NCBI RefSeq assembly: GCF_014269025.2
Contig: NZ_CP077094.1
Coordinates: forward strand, 124,001 to 188,000
DNA length: 64,000 bases
Origin: Pseudomonas promysalinigenes
GTDB taxonomy: Bacteria > Pseudomonadota > Gammaproteobacteria > Pseudomonadales > Pseudomonadaceae
Reading direction: 5' to 3'
In this document: positions 1 to 12,900 of the stretch, one piece after another
Layout: every line of letters begins with the position of its first letter
How positions within the stretch are numbered: position 1 is the first letter of the stretch
Position numbers and translations under genes: made by a program
The notes under the pieces: generated by a model
Seen by the model: only the letters and a program-made list of their open reading frames with translations
Database searches by the model: none
Told to the model about the DNA's origin: nothing

Positions 1-2262
<2,262 letters not shown>

Positions 2263-2389
2263 TATAACACCCAAGCAATCTGCAGTGCAGATTGTGGTGG
2301 TGAAGACGAAAGACCCGAAAATTCGCAACATCACAAATCGCATATCCGAATTCGCTGGGCTGTCCAACAGGACATTCTGGCTACAGAAT

Positions 2390-2508
2390 TTCTTGACGAC
2401 CATAGAGCATTGGAACCACCTGATCCCATCCCGAACTCAGTAGTGAAACGATGCATCGCCGATGGTAGTGTGGGGTTTCCCCATGTGAGAGTAGGTCATC
2501 GTCAAGAT
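2390..2508 (+). rRNA. 5S ribosomal RNA, first copy
   Basis: A 119-base 5S rRNA whose ends pair (TTCTTGAC with GTCAAGA) and which carries the conserved CCGAACTCAG and GATGGTAGTGTGGGG segments. It lies about 130 bases after the 23S gene and is followed by a strong hairpin terminator. It differs from the second copy at one visible position, base 52 (T here at 2441, C in the other at 2666). End points are inferred from the terminal stem. Confidence 0.96.
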
Positions 2509-2517
2509 TCATTTCGC

Positions 2518-2551
2518 AAAACCCCTATCTGCGTATGCAGGTAGGGGTTTT
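2518..2551 (+). terminator. rho-independent terminator after first 5S gene
   Basis: Long hairpin: AAAACCCCTATCTGC pairs with GCAGGTAGGGGTTTT around a GTAT loop, followed by T-rich sequence. It would end the rRNA operon after the first 5S copy, so the second copy would need read-through or its own promoter. Confidence 0.85.
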
Positions 2552-2614
2552 GTCTTTAAGTAGGAACTACAGAGATTCGCAGGTACGTCCTCAGGACGGA
2601 TCAGCACACAGAAT

Positions 2615-2733
2615 TTCTTGACGACCATAGAGCATTGGAACCACCTGATCCCATCCCGAACTCAGCAGTGAAACGATGCATCGCCGATGGTAGTGTGGGG
2701 TTTCCCCATGTGAGAGTAGGTCATCGTCAAGAT
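2615..2733 (+). rRNA. 5S ribosomal RNA, second tandem copy
   Basis: A second 119-base 5S gene, identical to the first by eye apart from base 52 (C at 2666), starting 106 bases after the first ends. The 10 bases before it (CAGAATTTCT-type sequence) are also shared with the first copy, so the duplication includes a little flanking sequence. It has its own downstream terminator. Confidence 0.96.
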
Positions 2734-2739
2734 TCAAAC

Positions 2740-2776
2740 AAAAAGCCCCTGTCTGCATTGCAGACAGGGGCTTTTT
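2740..2776 (+). terminator. rho-independent terminator after second 5S gene
   Basis: Perfect 16-bp stem (AAAAGCCCCTGTCTGC with its complement) around a four-base loop ATTG, followed by a T tract (2772-2776). It ends the rRNA transcription unit before the convergent GntR-type gene. Confidence 0.92.
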
Positions 2777-2814
2777 CTTTTCTAGGCAAGGGTGCACCCC
2801 AACCCGTCACGCTT

Positions 2815-3504
2815 CTAAACAGCGCGCTGTTTGTTCAGGTAGTTTCTAATCACACGTGCGCCGTTATTCAGGTGCTGCTGCAACACCCCCACTGCCTCCT
2901 CGACCTGCTTGGACGCAGCAGCGTCCACAAGGGCATTATGATCGTCCTGAGTGAGCTTGCCCAAGCCCATGGACGATAGGTGGAAACGCAAAAAACGTTC
3001 TTCTTCGTTCAGCTCGTTCTCGATCAAGCGCAGCAGTTTTTGATTGGAGGCCTTGCTATAGAGCGTCATATGCAGCAGCCGATTGAGACGGCCGATTTGC
3101 GCATGACTGGTTTCGTGTTCCAGCTGCTCGATGTAGCTACGAGCGCTAGCTATGTCGCTTTCCTCAAGCAACGGTATCGACTGGCGCAGCGCTTGGCTTT
3201 CAAGGAGTACGCGCAGCTCATAGGTGTCGACCGCGTCCTCACCAATCAACGGGGCAACGACTGCCCCTTTGTGCATCTCTACTCGCAGTAACGACTGTGC
3301 TTCCAATTGGCGGAGCGCCTCGCGCACAGGCATGCGGCTGACGCCATATAAGTCAGCAATTTCCTGCTGGCGAACGGCGGTGCCAGGTGGCAAGCGACCA
3401 TCAACGATGGCGTTGCGTAGGCGCTCTTCAATCACGCTGCGGGCCAGGTGGGGTGATAGCTGCTCGCTAGCTAGCACATTACTGAGTTTGATTTTCTCAG
3501 CCAA
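2815..3504 (-). CDS. GntR-family transcriptional regulator with FCD domain
   Basis: A 229-residue DNA-binding regulator. Residues about 20-85 form a winged helix-turn-helix of GntR type (ARSVIEERLRNAIVDGRL, then VSRMPVREALRQLEAQSLL). Residues about 95-215 are a helical FCD effector domain, which in this family binds a metal and a small carboxylate. The TTG start has a GAGG ribosome binding site six bases upstream, and an in-frame stop lies only four codons further up. A perfect 10-bp palindrome 22 bases upstream is a likely autoregulatory operator. The ligand cannot be told from sequence. The neighbours are the rRNA operon, which converges on it, and lapG, which diverges from it. A link to lap regulation is only a guess. 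Confidence 0.9.
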   Translation of the reverse strand: MAEKIKLSNVLASEQLSPHLARSVIEERLRNAIVDGRLPPGTAVRQQEIADLYGVSRMPVREALRQLEAQSLLRVEMHKGAVVAPLIGEDAVDTYELRVLLESQALRQSIPLLEESDIASARSYIEQLEHETSHAQIGRLNRLLHMTLYSKASNQKLLRLIENELNEEERFLRFHLSSMGLGKLTQDDHNALVDAAASKQVEEAVGVLQQHLNNGARVIRNYLNKQRAV

Positions 3505-3525
3505 AGAACGCCTCGACTATAAAAG

Positions 3526-3535
3526 TTGGATCCAA
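3526..3535. promoter_or_regulatory. palindromic operator upstream of GntR regulator
   Basis: Perfect palindrome TTGGATCCAA placed 22-31 bases before the start codon of the minus-strand regulator. A TATAAT box on the minus strand lies just upstream (3549-3544), so the palindrome sits near the expected transcription start. This spacing and shape are typical of autorepressed GntR/FCD regulators. The assignment is inference. Confidence 0.55.
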
Positions 3536-3735
3536 TAAGCCGCATTATAGGCAGGGAGCCTCGGCAAACGCAGCTGCACCTATCAACGATCCAACGCAGC
3601 CTGTAGTAGGGGGTGAATAACCATAAAGTAATATAGCTCCAAGTCGCAGACGGGATGATTGCATGGTGCCATTGTCTTTTGAGTGGACAGGCCCCACCAT
3701 CGCTGCTTTGGAATGAACTGAACAGGGCCTAGCAA

Positions 3736-4428
3736 GTGGCGTTCACTTGGCTACTCAAAACCGCAGTGCGACGTCTCGGCCTAGCCCTGCTGATGGGTAC
3801 TCTGCTGCTGAGCGGCCTGAATGCCGATTGGGACTTTGCCGAGATCAGCCGCAAATCCCAGGCACTGTACGGGCCTTTGGGTGCTGGCAAGGGCCGTATC
3901 GATGCCTGGCAGCGGTTGATGGCCACACAAAGCCAGGGGAGCGAGATGCAGCGGCTGCAAGTGGTTAACCAGTTCTTCAACCAGCAGCTGCGTTATGTCG
4001 AGGACATCGACCTTTGGCATGAAGTCGATTACTGGGCTACCCCGATTCAAGCGCTGATCAAAGGTGCAGGCGACTGCGAGGACTACGCCATCGCCAAATA
4101 CTTCAGTTTGCGGCGTATGGGCATACCCAGTGAAAAGCTGCGCATCACCTACGTCAAAGCCCTGCGCCAGAACCGCGCGCATATGGTACTGACCTATTAT
4201 TCAAGCCCGCAGTCACAACCGCTTGTACTGGACAGCCTCATGGATGCGATCAAGCCTGCCAGCCAGCGAACCGACTTGCTGCCGGTATACGCCTTCAATG
4301 GCGAAGGCCTGTGGCTGACGGGCGCTACCGGCAACAAGAAAGTGGGTGATACCAAACGGTTGTCCCGTTGGCAGGATTTGCTGAAGAAAATGCAGGCCGA
4401 AGGGTTCCCGGCCGAACCGGTTTACTGA
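3736..4428 (+). CDS. lapG: LapG, periplasmic calcium-dependent cysteine protease
   Basis: A 230-residue transglutaminase-like cysteine protease (BTLCP family, DUF920) that cuts the N terminus of LapA and so frees the adhesin from the cell. Catalytic residues are visible as Cys114 in the motif GDCEDYA, His149 in RAHMVL and Asp166 in VLDSL. Asp113 and Glu115 next to the cysteine match the calcium ligands known in LapG. An N-terminal hydrophobic segment (about 10-28) fits export. It starts at GTG. The stop codon is 10 bases before lapD, whose ribosome binding site overlaps this stop, so the two are co-transcribed. LapD holds LapG inactive when c-di-GMP is high. Confidence 0.95.
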   Translation: MAFTWLLKTAVRRLGLALLMGTLLLSGLNADWDFAEISRKSQALYGPLGAGKGRIDAWQRLMATQSQGSEMQRLQVVNQFFNQQLRYVEDIDLWHEVDYWATPIQALIKGAGDCEDYAIAKYFSLRRMGIPSEKLRITYVKALRQNRAHMVLTYYSSPQSQPLVLDSLMDAIKPASQRTDLLPVYAFNGEGLWLTGATGNKKVGDTKRLSRWQDLLKKMQAEGFPAEPVY

Positions 4429-4438
4429 AGGAGCACAG

Positions 4439-6385
4439 ATGTCACTGTTCAAACAATTGCTGTTGGCCATTTGCCTGTTCCTGATAGTCGCGTTCAGCGG
4501 CAGTTTCATGGTCAGCCTGGAAAGCTCGCGCAGCCAATACGTCAACCAGTTGCGGTCCCACGCTCAGGACGCAGCGACAGCCTTGGCCTTGTCGCTGACG
4601 CCGAACATCGATGACCCGGCAATGGTCGAGCTGATGGTCAGCTCGATCTTCGACAGTGGCTACTACGCCAGCATCAAGGTCGTGGACATTGAATCCAATG
4701 CCGTGCTGGTGGAGCGGCATGCCGAGCCCGACCCTGGAGGTGTACCGGCGTGGTTCATCCACTTGATAGGCCTGGAGGCTGCTGGCGGCGATGCAATCGT
4801 CAGCCGTGGCTGGCAGCAGGCTGCTCGCGTGGAAGTCATCAGCCACCCGATGTTCGCGATTGCCAAGCTGTGGCAGAGCGCCTTGGGCAGCCTTGGTTGG
4901 TTACTGCTGTGTGGCGTTGCAAGCGCGGTGCTTGGTGCGCTGTTGCTGCGCCGTCAATTGCGTCCGCTGGATTATATGGTCGAGCAGTCCCATGCCATCG
5001 CACGGCGTGAATTCCTCAGCCTGCCAGAACTGCCGCGCACACCTGAACTGGCTCGTGTGGTGCAGGCCATGAACCAGATGGTGGAGAAGCTCAAAGCGCT
5101 GTTTACCGAGCAGGCCGAGCGCAGTGAGCGGCTGCGCGCCGAGTCCTACCAGGACAGCCTCACAGGGCTTTCCAATCGGCGCTATTTCGAAATGCAGTTG
5201 GCGGCACGGGTCAGCAATATGGAAGAGGCCCGCTCTGGCTACCTGCTGCTGCTGCGCGTGCAGGACCTGGCAGGGCTCAACGCCCGCCTGGGTGGCCAGC
5301 GTACCGACCAACTGCTGCAGGCGGTAGGCGAGCAACTGCGGCGTACTTGTGCCAATTTCCCAGAAACCAATGACCTGATCTCTCGCAGCCGTGGCGGCGA
5401 GTTCGCCGTTCTGGCCCCTGGTATGGTCCACGAAGAGGCCGTGCAGCTTGCTCAGGCGTTGGAGGCCACGCTGCAAAGTTTGCATGTGACCGGGGCTAGT
5501 GACGTCGACCCGGTGGCCTGCATCGGTCTTGCACCCTTTACCCCTGGCGATGCACCCCAAGCGTTGCTGAAACTGGCGGACGAAGCCTTGGCCCGGGCCG
5601 AGAACCAGCCCACTCCTGGGTGGGTGTGCCTTGAGCAAGGCGTTGCCGCGGTGGCAGGGGATACCCAGCATGGCTGGCATACACGACTGGACCAAGCGTT
5701 CGCCAACGGGCAGTTCGAACTGTTCTTCCAACCTGTGGTGGATGCCAATCAGACCGACCACATCCTTCACTATAAGGTGATCTCGCGCCTTCACGATGAC
5801 CAAGGCGAGGCACTGCCAGCCGGCCGCTTCTTACCATGGCTTGAGCGTTTTGGCTGGATGCCGCGGCTTGATGTGCTTGTGCTGGAGAAGGTGCTGGCTC
5901 ATTTGCAAACCCACAACCACGTCCTGGCGTTGAACCTTTCGGCCGCCACCTTGGCCGACCCTGCTGCCTTGCAGCGTGTGTATGAATTGCTGGGTCAGCA
6001 TGCTGCTTTGGGCCCTCGATTGATCTTCGAGATCGGCGAAGAGCAGTTACCTGAGCATGCCACCCTGGAGAACATCACCCGGCGCTTGCATGGCCTGGGC
6101 TTCGGCTTGGCGCTGCAGCGTTTCGGCGGCAGGTTCAGCATGATTGGCAACCTGGCACACTTGGGCCTGGCCTACCTAAAGATCGACGGCAGTTATATCC
6201 GCAATATCGAACAGGAGCAGCACAAGCGCCTCTTCATCGAAGCTATCCAGCGTGCTGCGCACAGTATCGACCTGCCGTTGATCGCCGAGCGCGTAGAAAC
6301 CGAAGGTGAACGCCGCATTCTTGTGGAAATGGGCGTGGGCGGCGTACAGGGGCAATTGGTCGGTGAGCCGGCCCCCTGGCATTGA
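4439..6385 (+). CDS. lapD: LapD, inner-membrane c-di-GMP receptor controlling LapG
   Basis: A 648-residue receptor. It has TM1 at about 5-25, a periplasmic domain at about 26-152 with Trp125 in the loop SRGWQQ (the LapG contact in P. fluorescens), TM2 at about 153-171, HAMP at about 172-224, GGDEF at about 230-390 and EAL at about 410-645. Both catalytic signatures are degenerate: RGGEF (318-322) replaces GGDEF, and KVI (446-448) replaces EAL. The protein therefore binds c-di-GMP through the EAL domain without making or cleaving it. When loaded it sequesters LapG in the periplasm. AAGGAG overlaps the lapG stop and gives the ATG start. Confidence 0.96.
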   Translation: MSLFKQLLLAICLFLIVAFSGSFMVSLESSRSQYVNQLRSHAQDAATALALSLTPNIDDPAMVELMVSSIFDSGYYASIKVVDIESNAVLVERHAEPDPGGVPAWFIHLIGLEAAGGDAIVSRGWQQAARVEVISHPMFAIAKLWQSALGSLGWLLLCGVASAVLGALLLRRQLRPLDYMVEQSHAIARREFLSLPELPRTPELARVVQAMNQMVEKLKALFTEQAERSERLRAESYQDSLTGLSNRRYFEMQLAARVSNMEEARSGYLLLLRVQDLAGLNARLGGQRTDQLLQAVGEQLRRTCANFPETNDLISRSRGGEFAVLAPGMVHEEAVQLAQALEATLQSLHVTGASDVDPVACIGLAPFTPGDAPQALLKLADEALARAENQPTPGWVCLEQGVAAVAGDTQHGWHTRLDQAFANGQFELFFQPVVDANQTDHILHYKVISRLHDDQGEALPAGRFLPWLERFGWMPRLDVLVLEKVLAHLQTHNHVLALNLSAATLADPAALQRVYELLGQHAALGPRLIFEIGEEQLPEHATLENITRRLHGLGFGLALQRFGGRFSMIGNLAHLGLAYLKIDGSYIRNIEQEQHKRLFIEAIQRAAHSIDLPLIAERVETEGERRILVEMGVGGVQGQLVGEPAPWH

Positions 6386-6404
6386 CCCCAGCGGCGGCGC
6401 AGTA

Positions 6405-6431
6405 GCCCCCTGACGGCAGGCCTCAGGGGGC
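6405..6431. terminator. hairpin between convergent lapD and small gene
   Basis: Nine-bp perfect stem (GCCCCCTGA with TCAGGGGGC) around a nine-base loop, just after lapD and just beyond the stop of the minus-strand gene. There is no clear T tract, so it may work as a bidirectional or weak terminator. Confidence 0.5.
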
Positions 6432-6434
6432 GGC

Positions 6435-6776
6435 TCAGATCAGCCCGCTGTCCTCATCCTCTTGGATCAGGTTGTTCAAGCTGCCCAGCGCCATGCGCGC
6501 TGTGGAGCGGTTGAGCAGCTTGGCCTGGGCACCAGGTGGCAGGTCGGTGATGCTGATCACACCCTTGGTGGTCAGTACCTCGATCAAATCCTCCAGCACG
6601 CGAATCATGTCCAGGTCGCTCTGTTTCAGCTGACGCAGGCTGTTCTCGACCACATCATCGGCGAACCATTCGAGGATATCGGTATGGTCGGCCTCGAGGA
6701 TTTCCGTGTACTCGGCATAGGGGGCAGCTTCTACCCGCTGCAACTGGCCGTCGGCGTTGCGTTGCACGTAGAACAT
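6435..6776 (-). CDS. small conserved protein between lapD and lapA
   Basis: A 113-residue acidic protein beginning MFYVQRNADGQL. Homologues are found at this place in Pseudomonas lap loci and are often misnamed as related to tryptophan synthase beta. No catalytic motif is visible. The middle (about 40-75) is predicted helical and rich in Asp, Glu and Leu. The ATG at 6776 is preferred because GAGGG lies eight bases before it. A GTG six codons further up is the longer alternative. It is transcribed toward lapD and ends at a shared hairpin. A role in LapA function is not established, and only the position suggests it. Confidence 0.8.
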   Translation of the reverse strand: MFYVQRNADGQLQRVEAAPYAEYTEILEADHTDILEWFADDVVENSLRQLKQSDLDMIRVLEDLIEVLTTKGVISITDLPPGAQAKLLNRSTARMALGSLNNLIQEDEDSGLI

Positions 6777-6893
6777 AGCGTCATCCCTCGTCACGATGGT
6801 TCCTTATTGGTTATCCGCAGCATAGGCAAAGTTCACCGGGCAGGTTAGGCCCGGTGCATGAGTATGCGCTGTGAAAGGGAACTGGAAAAGCCA

Positions 6894-6925
6894 CTCTACG
6901 GTGGCCATCCCTGGCCACCGTAGAG
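6894..6925 (-). terminator. lapA transcription terminator
   Basis: Perfect 13-bp stem (CTCTACGGTGGCC with GGCCACCGTAGAG) around a six-base loop, starting seven bases after the lapA stop. In the minus-strand direction it is followed by TGGCTTTTCC. This strong hairpin fits the end of the very long lapA message. Confidence 0.8.
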
Positions 6926-6931
6926 GGGATA

Positions 6932-9900
6932 TCAGTGATCGACCTTGATGGTCGGGTCTGCACCACTGATCAACGAGTTGACCGTGGTATTCGACCAGTT
7001 AACGCCTTCGAGCTTGATGGTCACGTCGGCGCTGCCGCCAGCATTGAGTTTGCCTTCTGTGCTGACTTGCAAGGTGGACGTGCCGTCTGCCGTGGTGGTG
7101 ATCTTCAAGTAGTTGTCGATGGTGCTAGCTGTCTCGCCCTGCAGCAGGTCGCGCAGGTCCAGACGGTCACCTTCACTGGCTTTGAAGTCCTTGATCACGT
7201 CGTTGCCAAGGTCACCCGCCTTCCACACGAACAGGTCGGCACCGCTGCCGCCGATCAGGATGTCGTTACCCTGGCCGCCGATGAGGGTGTCGTTGCCACT
7301 GCCACCAAGCAGGATGTCATTGCCCTTGCCGCCATCGAGGTAATCGTTGCCACCCTGGCCGAAGATGATGTCATTGCCTGCCCCACCCATGAGCGTGTCA
7401 CTGCCGTCATTGGCCCCGGAAATGTCGAACTCGGTGTAGTGCTCGCTGACGTACTTGTGCATCGCCCGCGCGTCTACGTCACCGATGTCGACCCCAGTCT
7501 TGCCGGCGACATAGGCCTGGATGGCCTCGACACCCGTACCTGCAATAGACGGGAAGGTCACCAGGTCGCCGAAGATGATGTCATTGCCGTCACCCCCGTT
7601 CACCGTATCATTGCCTGGCAGAGTGGCTTCGGTATGGCCCAGGATGGCATCGGCGAGCTTGCTCGGGTCGATGTTGGTCTGAGGCTTGCCATCAGTGTCG
7701 TACGGCTTCAGATCGTCGGTGTTGACACCGCTGTTCAGGCCGATTGCTTCTACACCCGAGAGCGCCGAGAGGATTTTGAAGCTTTCCAGCGAGTTGCTCA
7801 GGGTGGCGTCGTTAGTAGTGCTACCGGTACCCGCGCGGGTCGACATCTCGTAGGTACCGTCACCCTGGGCGTGTAGCGTGCCGGTTTCGTAGGTTCTCCA
7901 GTTGCCATAGACGTTCTTGTACTGGACCGTGATCGACCCGTCGGTTTGGATGGACACTCGGGTGGTGCTGTCCACGGTAGCGTTGGTAAGCGAATCACCC
8001 AACTTGTAGTTGACCGAACTCAGGTAGTTGTCCAGCGTGACGCTGCTGTAGCCCAGGGTCGGGTTGGTCTTCTCACCAGTCTGGTAGTAAGTCGGTTGGC
8101 CATCGGTAATGAAGAATGTCTGATTGCTGCCAGTGCTACCTGCATTCTTGAGCGCCTGGAACCAGTTGGCAGTGGTTTTGAAGGCATCTTCATAGTTGGT
8201 GCCGCCGCCCGACTGCAGGGTGTTCAGGGCCGACAGCAAGGTCTTGAGGCCCGCATCGTTGAGGGTGACCGACACATTGCTCTTGACCTGGGTCGCGAAA
8301 TCTACCAGCAGGATATTGACCACACCCGACTGGGCGCCTTTGACGCTCGCTGCCAGTGTCTTGAATACCGACTCCAGCGACGACTTGGCCGCATCCACAC
8401 CAGAGGATCCCATCGAGCCCGAGGTATCGACGATGAACGCGATGTTGTAGTTCTGCCCCGGCACCACGTGCAGGCCATTGACGTCCGACACGATGATGTC
8501 GTTGCCATCGGTGCCGGTGAGGGTGTCGTTTTCTGCCGACAGGTTACTGGTGGTGTAGGCCTGTGGGTAAACCGTGACTTTGAACGTGCCTTCGGTGGTC
8601 GCCGTGCTGCCGCCAACGCTTTCGCTCGAGGTCGAAGATACCTTCACATCGAACTGGCCTTGGTAGTAGGCCGGTGGCTTGATGGTCAGGCTACCAAGGT
8701 TCCAGCCAGTGACGTCCACTGCAGCGCTGCCCACGGTTACGGTATGGCCAGCGCTGTCGGCCAGCACCGAGCCTGCCGGGATACCGGAAAGCTTGACGCT
8801 GAGGCTCTCGGAGCCATCCGTGTCGGTGAGCGCGGTGCTGATGCTCACGAGCTTGATCGGCGCGCCGTTCTCGCCACCTTCGTTGAGCTTGTAGCCATCG
8901 TAGTAACCAGCACCGTTGCTGCCATGCAGGTCGGATACGGTTACACCGGTGTTGGCCAGCGCAGCGACGTTGGGGTACATCGGAATGTTGGCGCTGTTCA
9001 GGTCAGTGACCGCACCGCTGCCCACCTGAATGTTGACATCCAGGCTACCTGGCCCTGCCTGGTTGGCGCTGTAGATCTCCAGGGTGTAGTAGCCACTGGT
9101 GGTCGGCGTGAAGCTGCCAGTGATCTTGCCGCTGGCCGAGCCCCAGGTCGCTCCCGCTACGTTGTTACCGCCAACGACGATCTGCAGGCTGTCGTCAGCG
9201 GTGCCGCTGAAGGTATAGGTCTTGCCGGCTTCCAGGTAGATCAGCCCGGAGGTCTTGGAACCTGAACCGGGGGTGATGGTGGACGAGGTATCGACCGTAT
9301 TGACCAACTCGCTCTTGCTGGCGTTGCCAGAGTTGGCGAAGACGTTCTTCAGCGCGTCACCCGTAATGCCATTGCCGTTGGTGCCCAGGCCAGTGAGGCT
9401 GGTCCAGGTTTGCTTGGTCAGGCCCAGAGACTCGACGTTGTTGTTGCCGATGCTCAGGGACGGGGCGTCAGCCACAGGCCTGATATCGACCTTCAGCGTC
9501 GCTTCACTGCCCGCATCCTTGCCGTCGGTAGGCGTGTACTTGATCTGTGCATAGTCAGCCTGCTTGTTGCCCACGCCGGTACCGCCATAGGCATCCACAC
9601 CCGACTGATTGGCAAGCGGCACGAACTTGAGCTTGCCAGCGGCGATGTCGGCCTGGCTGATGGTCTGGCCAGCTTTGACGTCGGTCCAGGTGGAGCCCAC
9701 CAGCAGTTTGAGGTTCCCGGCATCCGGTAGCTTGGTGATGGTCACACCCAGGCTGCTCAGTGGGGAGTCGACATCACTAACGTTGAAGTCGCTCCAGCCC
9801 AGCACGAGGTCGGTGTCCTCGGTACCAGTGACCGCGCCCCCGGTTGTGGTCGGCGCATCGTTTACGGCAATCACGTTTACCGTGGTGGTGGCGACGTTGG

Positions 9901-12900
9901 AGGTGTTCACACCATCGGTCACTGTCACCGTGATGGTGCGTGGCGTGGTGCTTGGGTCCTCACTGCTGTTGATGAAGGTGATGTTCTTCAACGCCTGGAT
10001 GTAGTCAGCCAGCGACGCGGTGCCGCTCAGGGTCAGTACCACCTTGCCATCAGTGCTGTTGGCGTTGATGGTGATGCCATTGACGCTGTTGCCCAGGTTC
10101 AGCGCATCGCCCGGCTGACGGTTGGTCAGGGTAACCGTAGCGCCGGTCAGCATCGAGCTGTCGTAGTCGGTGATGCTCAGGTCGACATCGCCGATGGACA
10201 CACCCTTGCCGTTCTCGGTGAAGGTGGTCTGGTAGTCCGCGCCAGTCTTGCCGCTGGAGTCGTTGGCATCCAGGTCCAGTACTGGGGCGGGTTCGAAGAT
10301 GACCGTGGTTGCGCTACCGGCGCTACCGCTGATGGCCAGGTTCTCGAAGTTGCCGCCACTGGCCGAGTCGATCTTGACGGTGAATTGCTCGGTGCCCTCG
10401 GTAATGTTGTCCTTGATCGTCGGGATGCTGAAGGTCGCAGACGAACTGTTGGCCTTGATCACCACGCTGACCACGCCAGTGTAATCGGCACCGTTGGTGG
10501 CGGTGCCGCTGTAGCTCAGTTTCACGGTGACGTCGGTTTGCGCAGGGTTGGTGAGCGACAGGGTGTAGGTCGCGGTACCGCCCTCAGCCACCGCGGCAGT
10601 GCCGTTGATGCTCAGTGTGGTGGTCTGAATGGTATCGGTGACGGCAGTGACTGCCGCCGTGTCGCTGACGGTCAGTTGCTCGAAGTTGCCACCGCTGGTG
10701 CCGGTGATCTTGGCCGAGACGTTACCTGCATCGATGTACACATCGTCTGCCGGGGCAGGGACGGTGACGGTGCCGGAGGTCTTGCCAGCAGCAATGTTGA
10801 TTACCGCGCCGTTGCTCAGCGTGACGGTCATGTCGGTACCAGCCTTGTTGGTCAAGGTGGCGGTGTAGGTGATCTGACCACCTTCAGCGACAGTTTGCGT
10901 GGCGCTCAGGCTCAGGCCTGTGTTGTCGATGGTGTCGGTGACCTTGGTTTCGATGAACGCCCCGTCGGTAACCAGCTGCTCGAAATCACCGCCTGTAGAG
11001 CCAGTGATATTGACCTTCAGTGTGCTGGCATCGATGTACGGATCATCGGCTGGCGCGTTGATGGTCACGCTGCCTTCGCTCATGCCTTTGCCGATGGTGA
11101 TGACTTCCCCATTGCTCAGGGTGATCTTCATTTCGGTGCCAGCTGGGTTGGTCAACTTGGCGGTATAGGTGATCTGGCCGCCTTCGGCAACGGTCGGTGT
11201 GGCGGTCAGGCTGAGGCCGGTGGTGTCCTTGGTGTTGGCGCCATCGACAACCGTGGTGCTTGGTGTGCCGGTGGTAACCAGTTTCTCGTAGTTGCCGCCA
11301 GTGACATTGGTGATGCTGTTGGTCAGCGGGGCATTGGTGTTGTAGACGTTGTTCGGTGCGGTGTAGTTGACCGACCCGCTGGTCTCGTTCACGCCGATAG
11401 TGATGGTCTGGCCGTTGGCCAAGCTGATTACCAGCGGTTTCTCCGTCACAGGCGCGGTCACGGTGGCGGTGTAGGTCACAACGCCGCCCTCGGTCACGCT
11501 TGGGGTGGCCGTCAGGGTTACGGTGCTGGTGTCGATGGTGTCGGTCACGGCGGTTACCGCCGGGGTTGGGCTGACGCTCAGCTTCTCGAAGTCACCGCCG
11601 GTGGTGCCGGTAATGGTCGTGCTGACGCTGCCGGCATCGACGTACACGGTGTTTTTCGGTGCATCGACAGTGACAGTACCTTGGCTCTGGCCCTTGGCGA
11701 TATTGATGACTGCACCGTTGCTCAGGGTCACCGTCATCGCGCTGCCGGCCGGGTTGGTCAGCTTGGCGGTGTAGGTGATCTGGCCGCCTTCCTGGACGGT
11801 ACCGGTGGCGCTGAGGCTGACGGTAGTGGTGTCCAGGTTGGCAGGGTTGTCGGTTACCGTGGTGGTCGGTGTACCAGCGGTGACCAGTTTTTCGTAGTTG
11901 CCGCCCGTTACGCCCGTGATGCTGTTAGTCAGCGTCGGGTTGGTGGCATATACGTTGTTAGGTGCCACGAAGTCCACGGAGCCGGTGGTCTGATTCAGGC
12001 CAATGGTGATGCTTTGGCCGTTGGCCAGGGAGATCACCAATGGCGAACCAGTGACCGGCGCGCTGACGGTAGCGGTGTAGGTGACCACTCCACCCTCGAC
12101 GGCCGATGGCGTGGCGCTCAGGGTCACGGTGCTGGTGTCGATGGTGTCGGTGACCGAAGTAACCGCCGGCGTCGAACTGACGTTGAGCTTCTCGAAGTCA
12201 CCACCGGTCGTGCCGGTGATGGTCGCTTCAACCTTACCGGCGTCGACGTACACGGTGTTTTTCGGTGCGTCGACGGTGATGGTGCCTTCGCTCAGGCCCT
12301 TGGCGATGGTGATGACCGCACCATTGCTGAGGGTGACCTTCATCTCACTACCGGCTGGGTTGGTCAGCTTGGCGGTGTAGGTGATTTGGCCGCCTTCCTG
12401 GACGGTGTTGGTAGCCGTCAAGGTGACACCGGTGGTGTCCAGCTTCGCCGGGTCGTCGGTGACCGTGGTGCTAGGAGTACCGGTGGTAACCAGTTTCTCG
12501 TAGTTGCCGCCGGTGACATTGGTGATGCTGTTGGTCAGCGGTGCATTGGTGTTGTAGACGTTGTTTGGCGCAACGTAGTCGACCGAGCCAGAGCTTGCGT
12601 TGACTGGGATGGTGATGGTCTGGCCATTAGCCAAAGTGATCACCAGCGGTTTCTCCGTCACAGGCGCGGTCACGGTGGCGGTGTAGGTCACAACGCCGCC
12701 CTCGGTCACGCTTGGGGTGGCCGTCAGGGTTACGGTGCTGGTGTCGATGGTGTCGGTCACGGCGGTTACCGCCGGGGTTGGGCTGACGCTCAGCTTCTCG
12801 AAGTCACCGCCGGTGGTGCCGGTAATGGTCGTGCTGACGCTGCCGGCGTCGACGTACACGGTGTTTGCTGGCGCTGGGACCGTGATCGAGCCTTCGGTCA

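Noticed and set aside
4901..5803. 300-codon minus-strand open frame within lapD
   Set aside because: Opposite a well-supported gene, with no family features and no ribosome binding site. It is an effect of high GC codon use.
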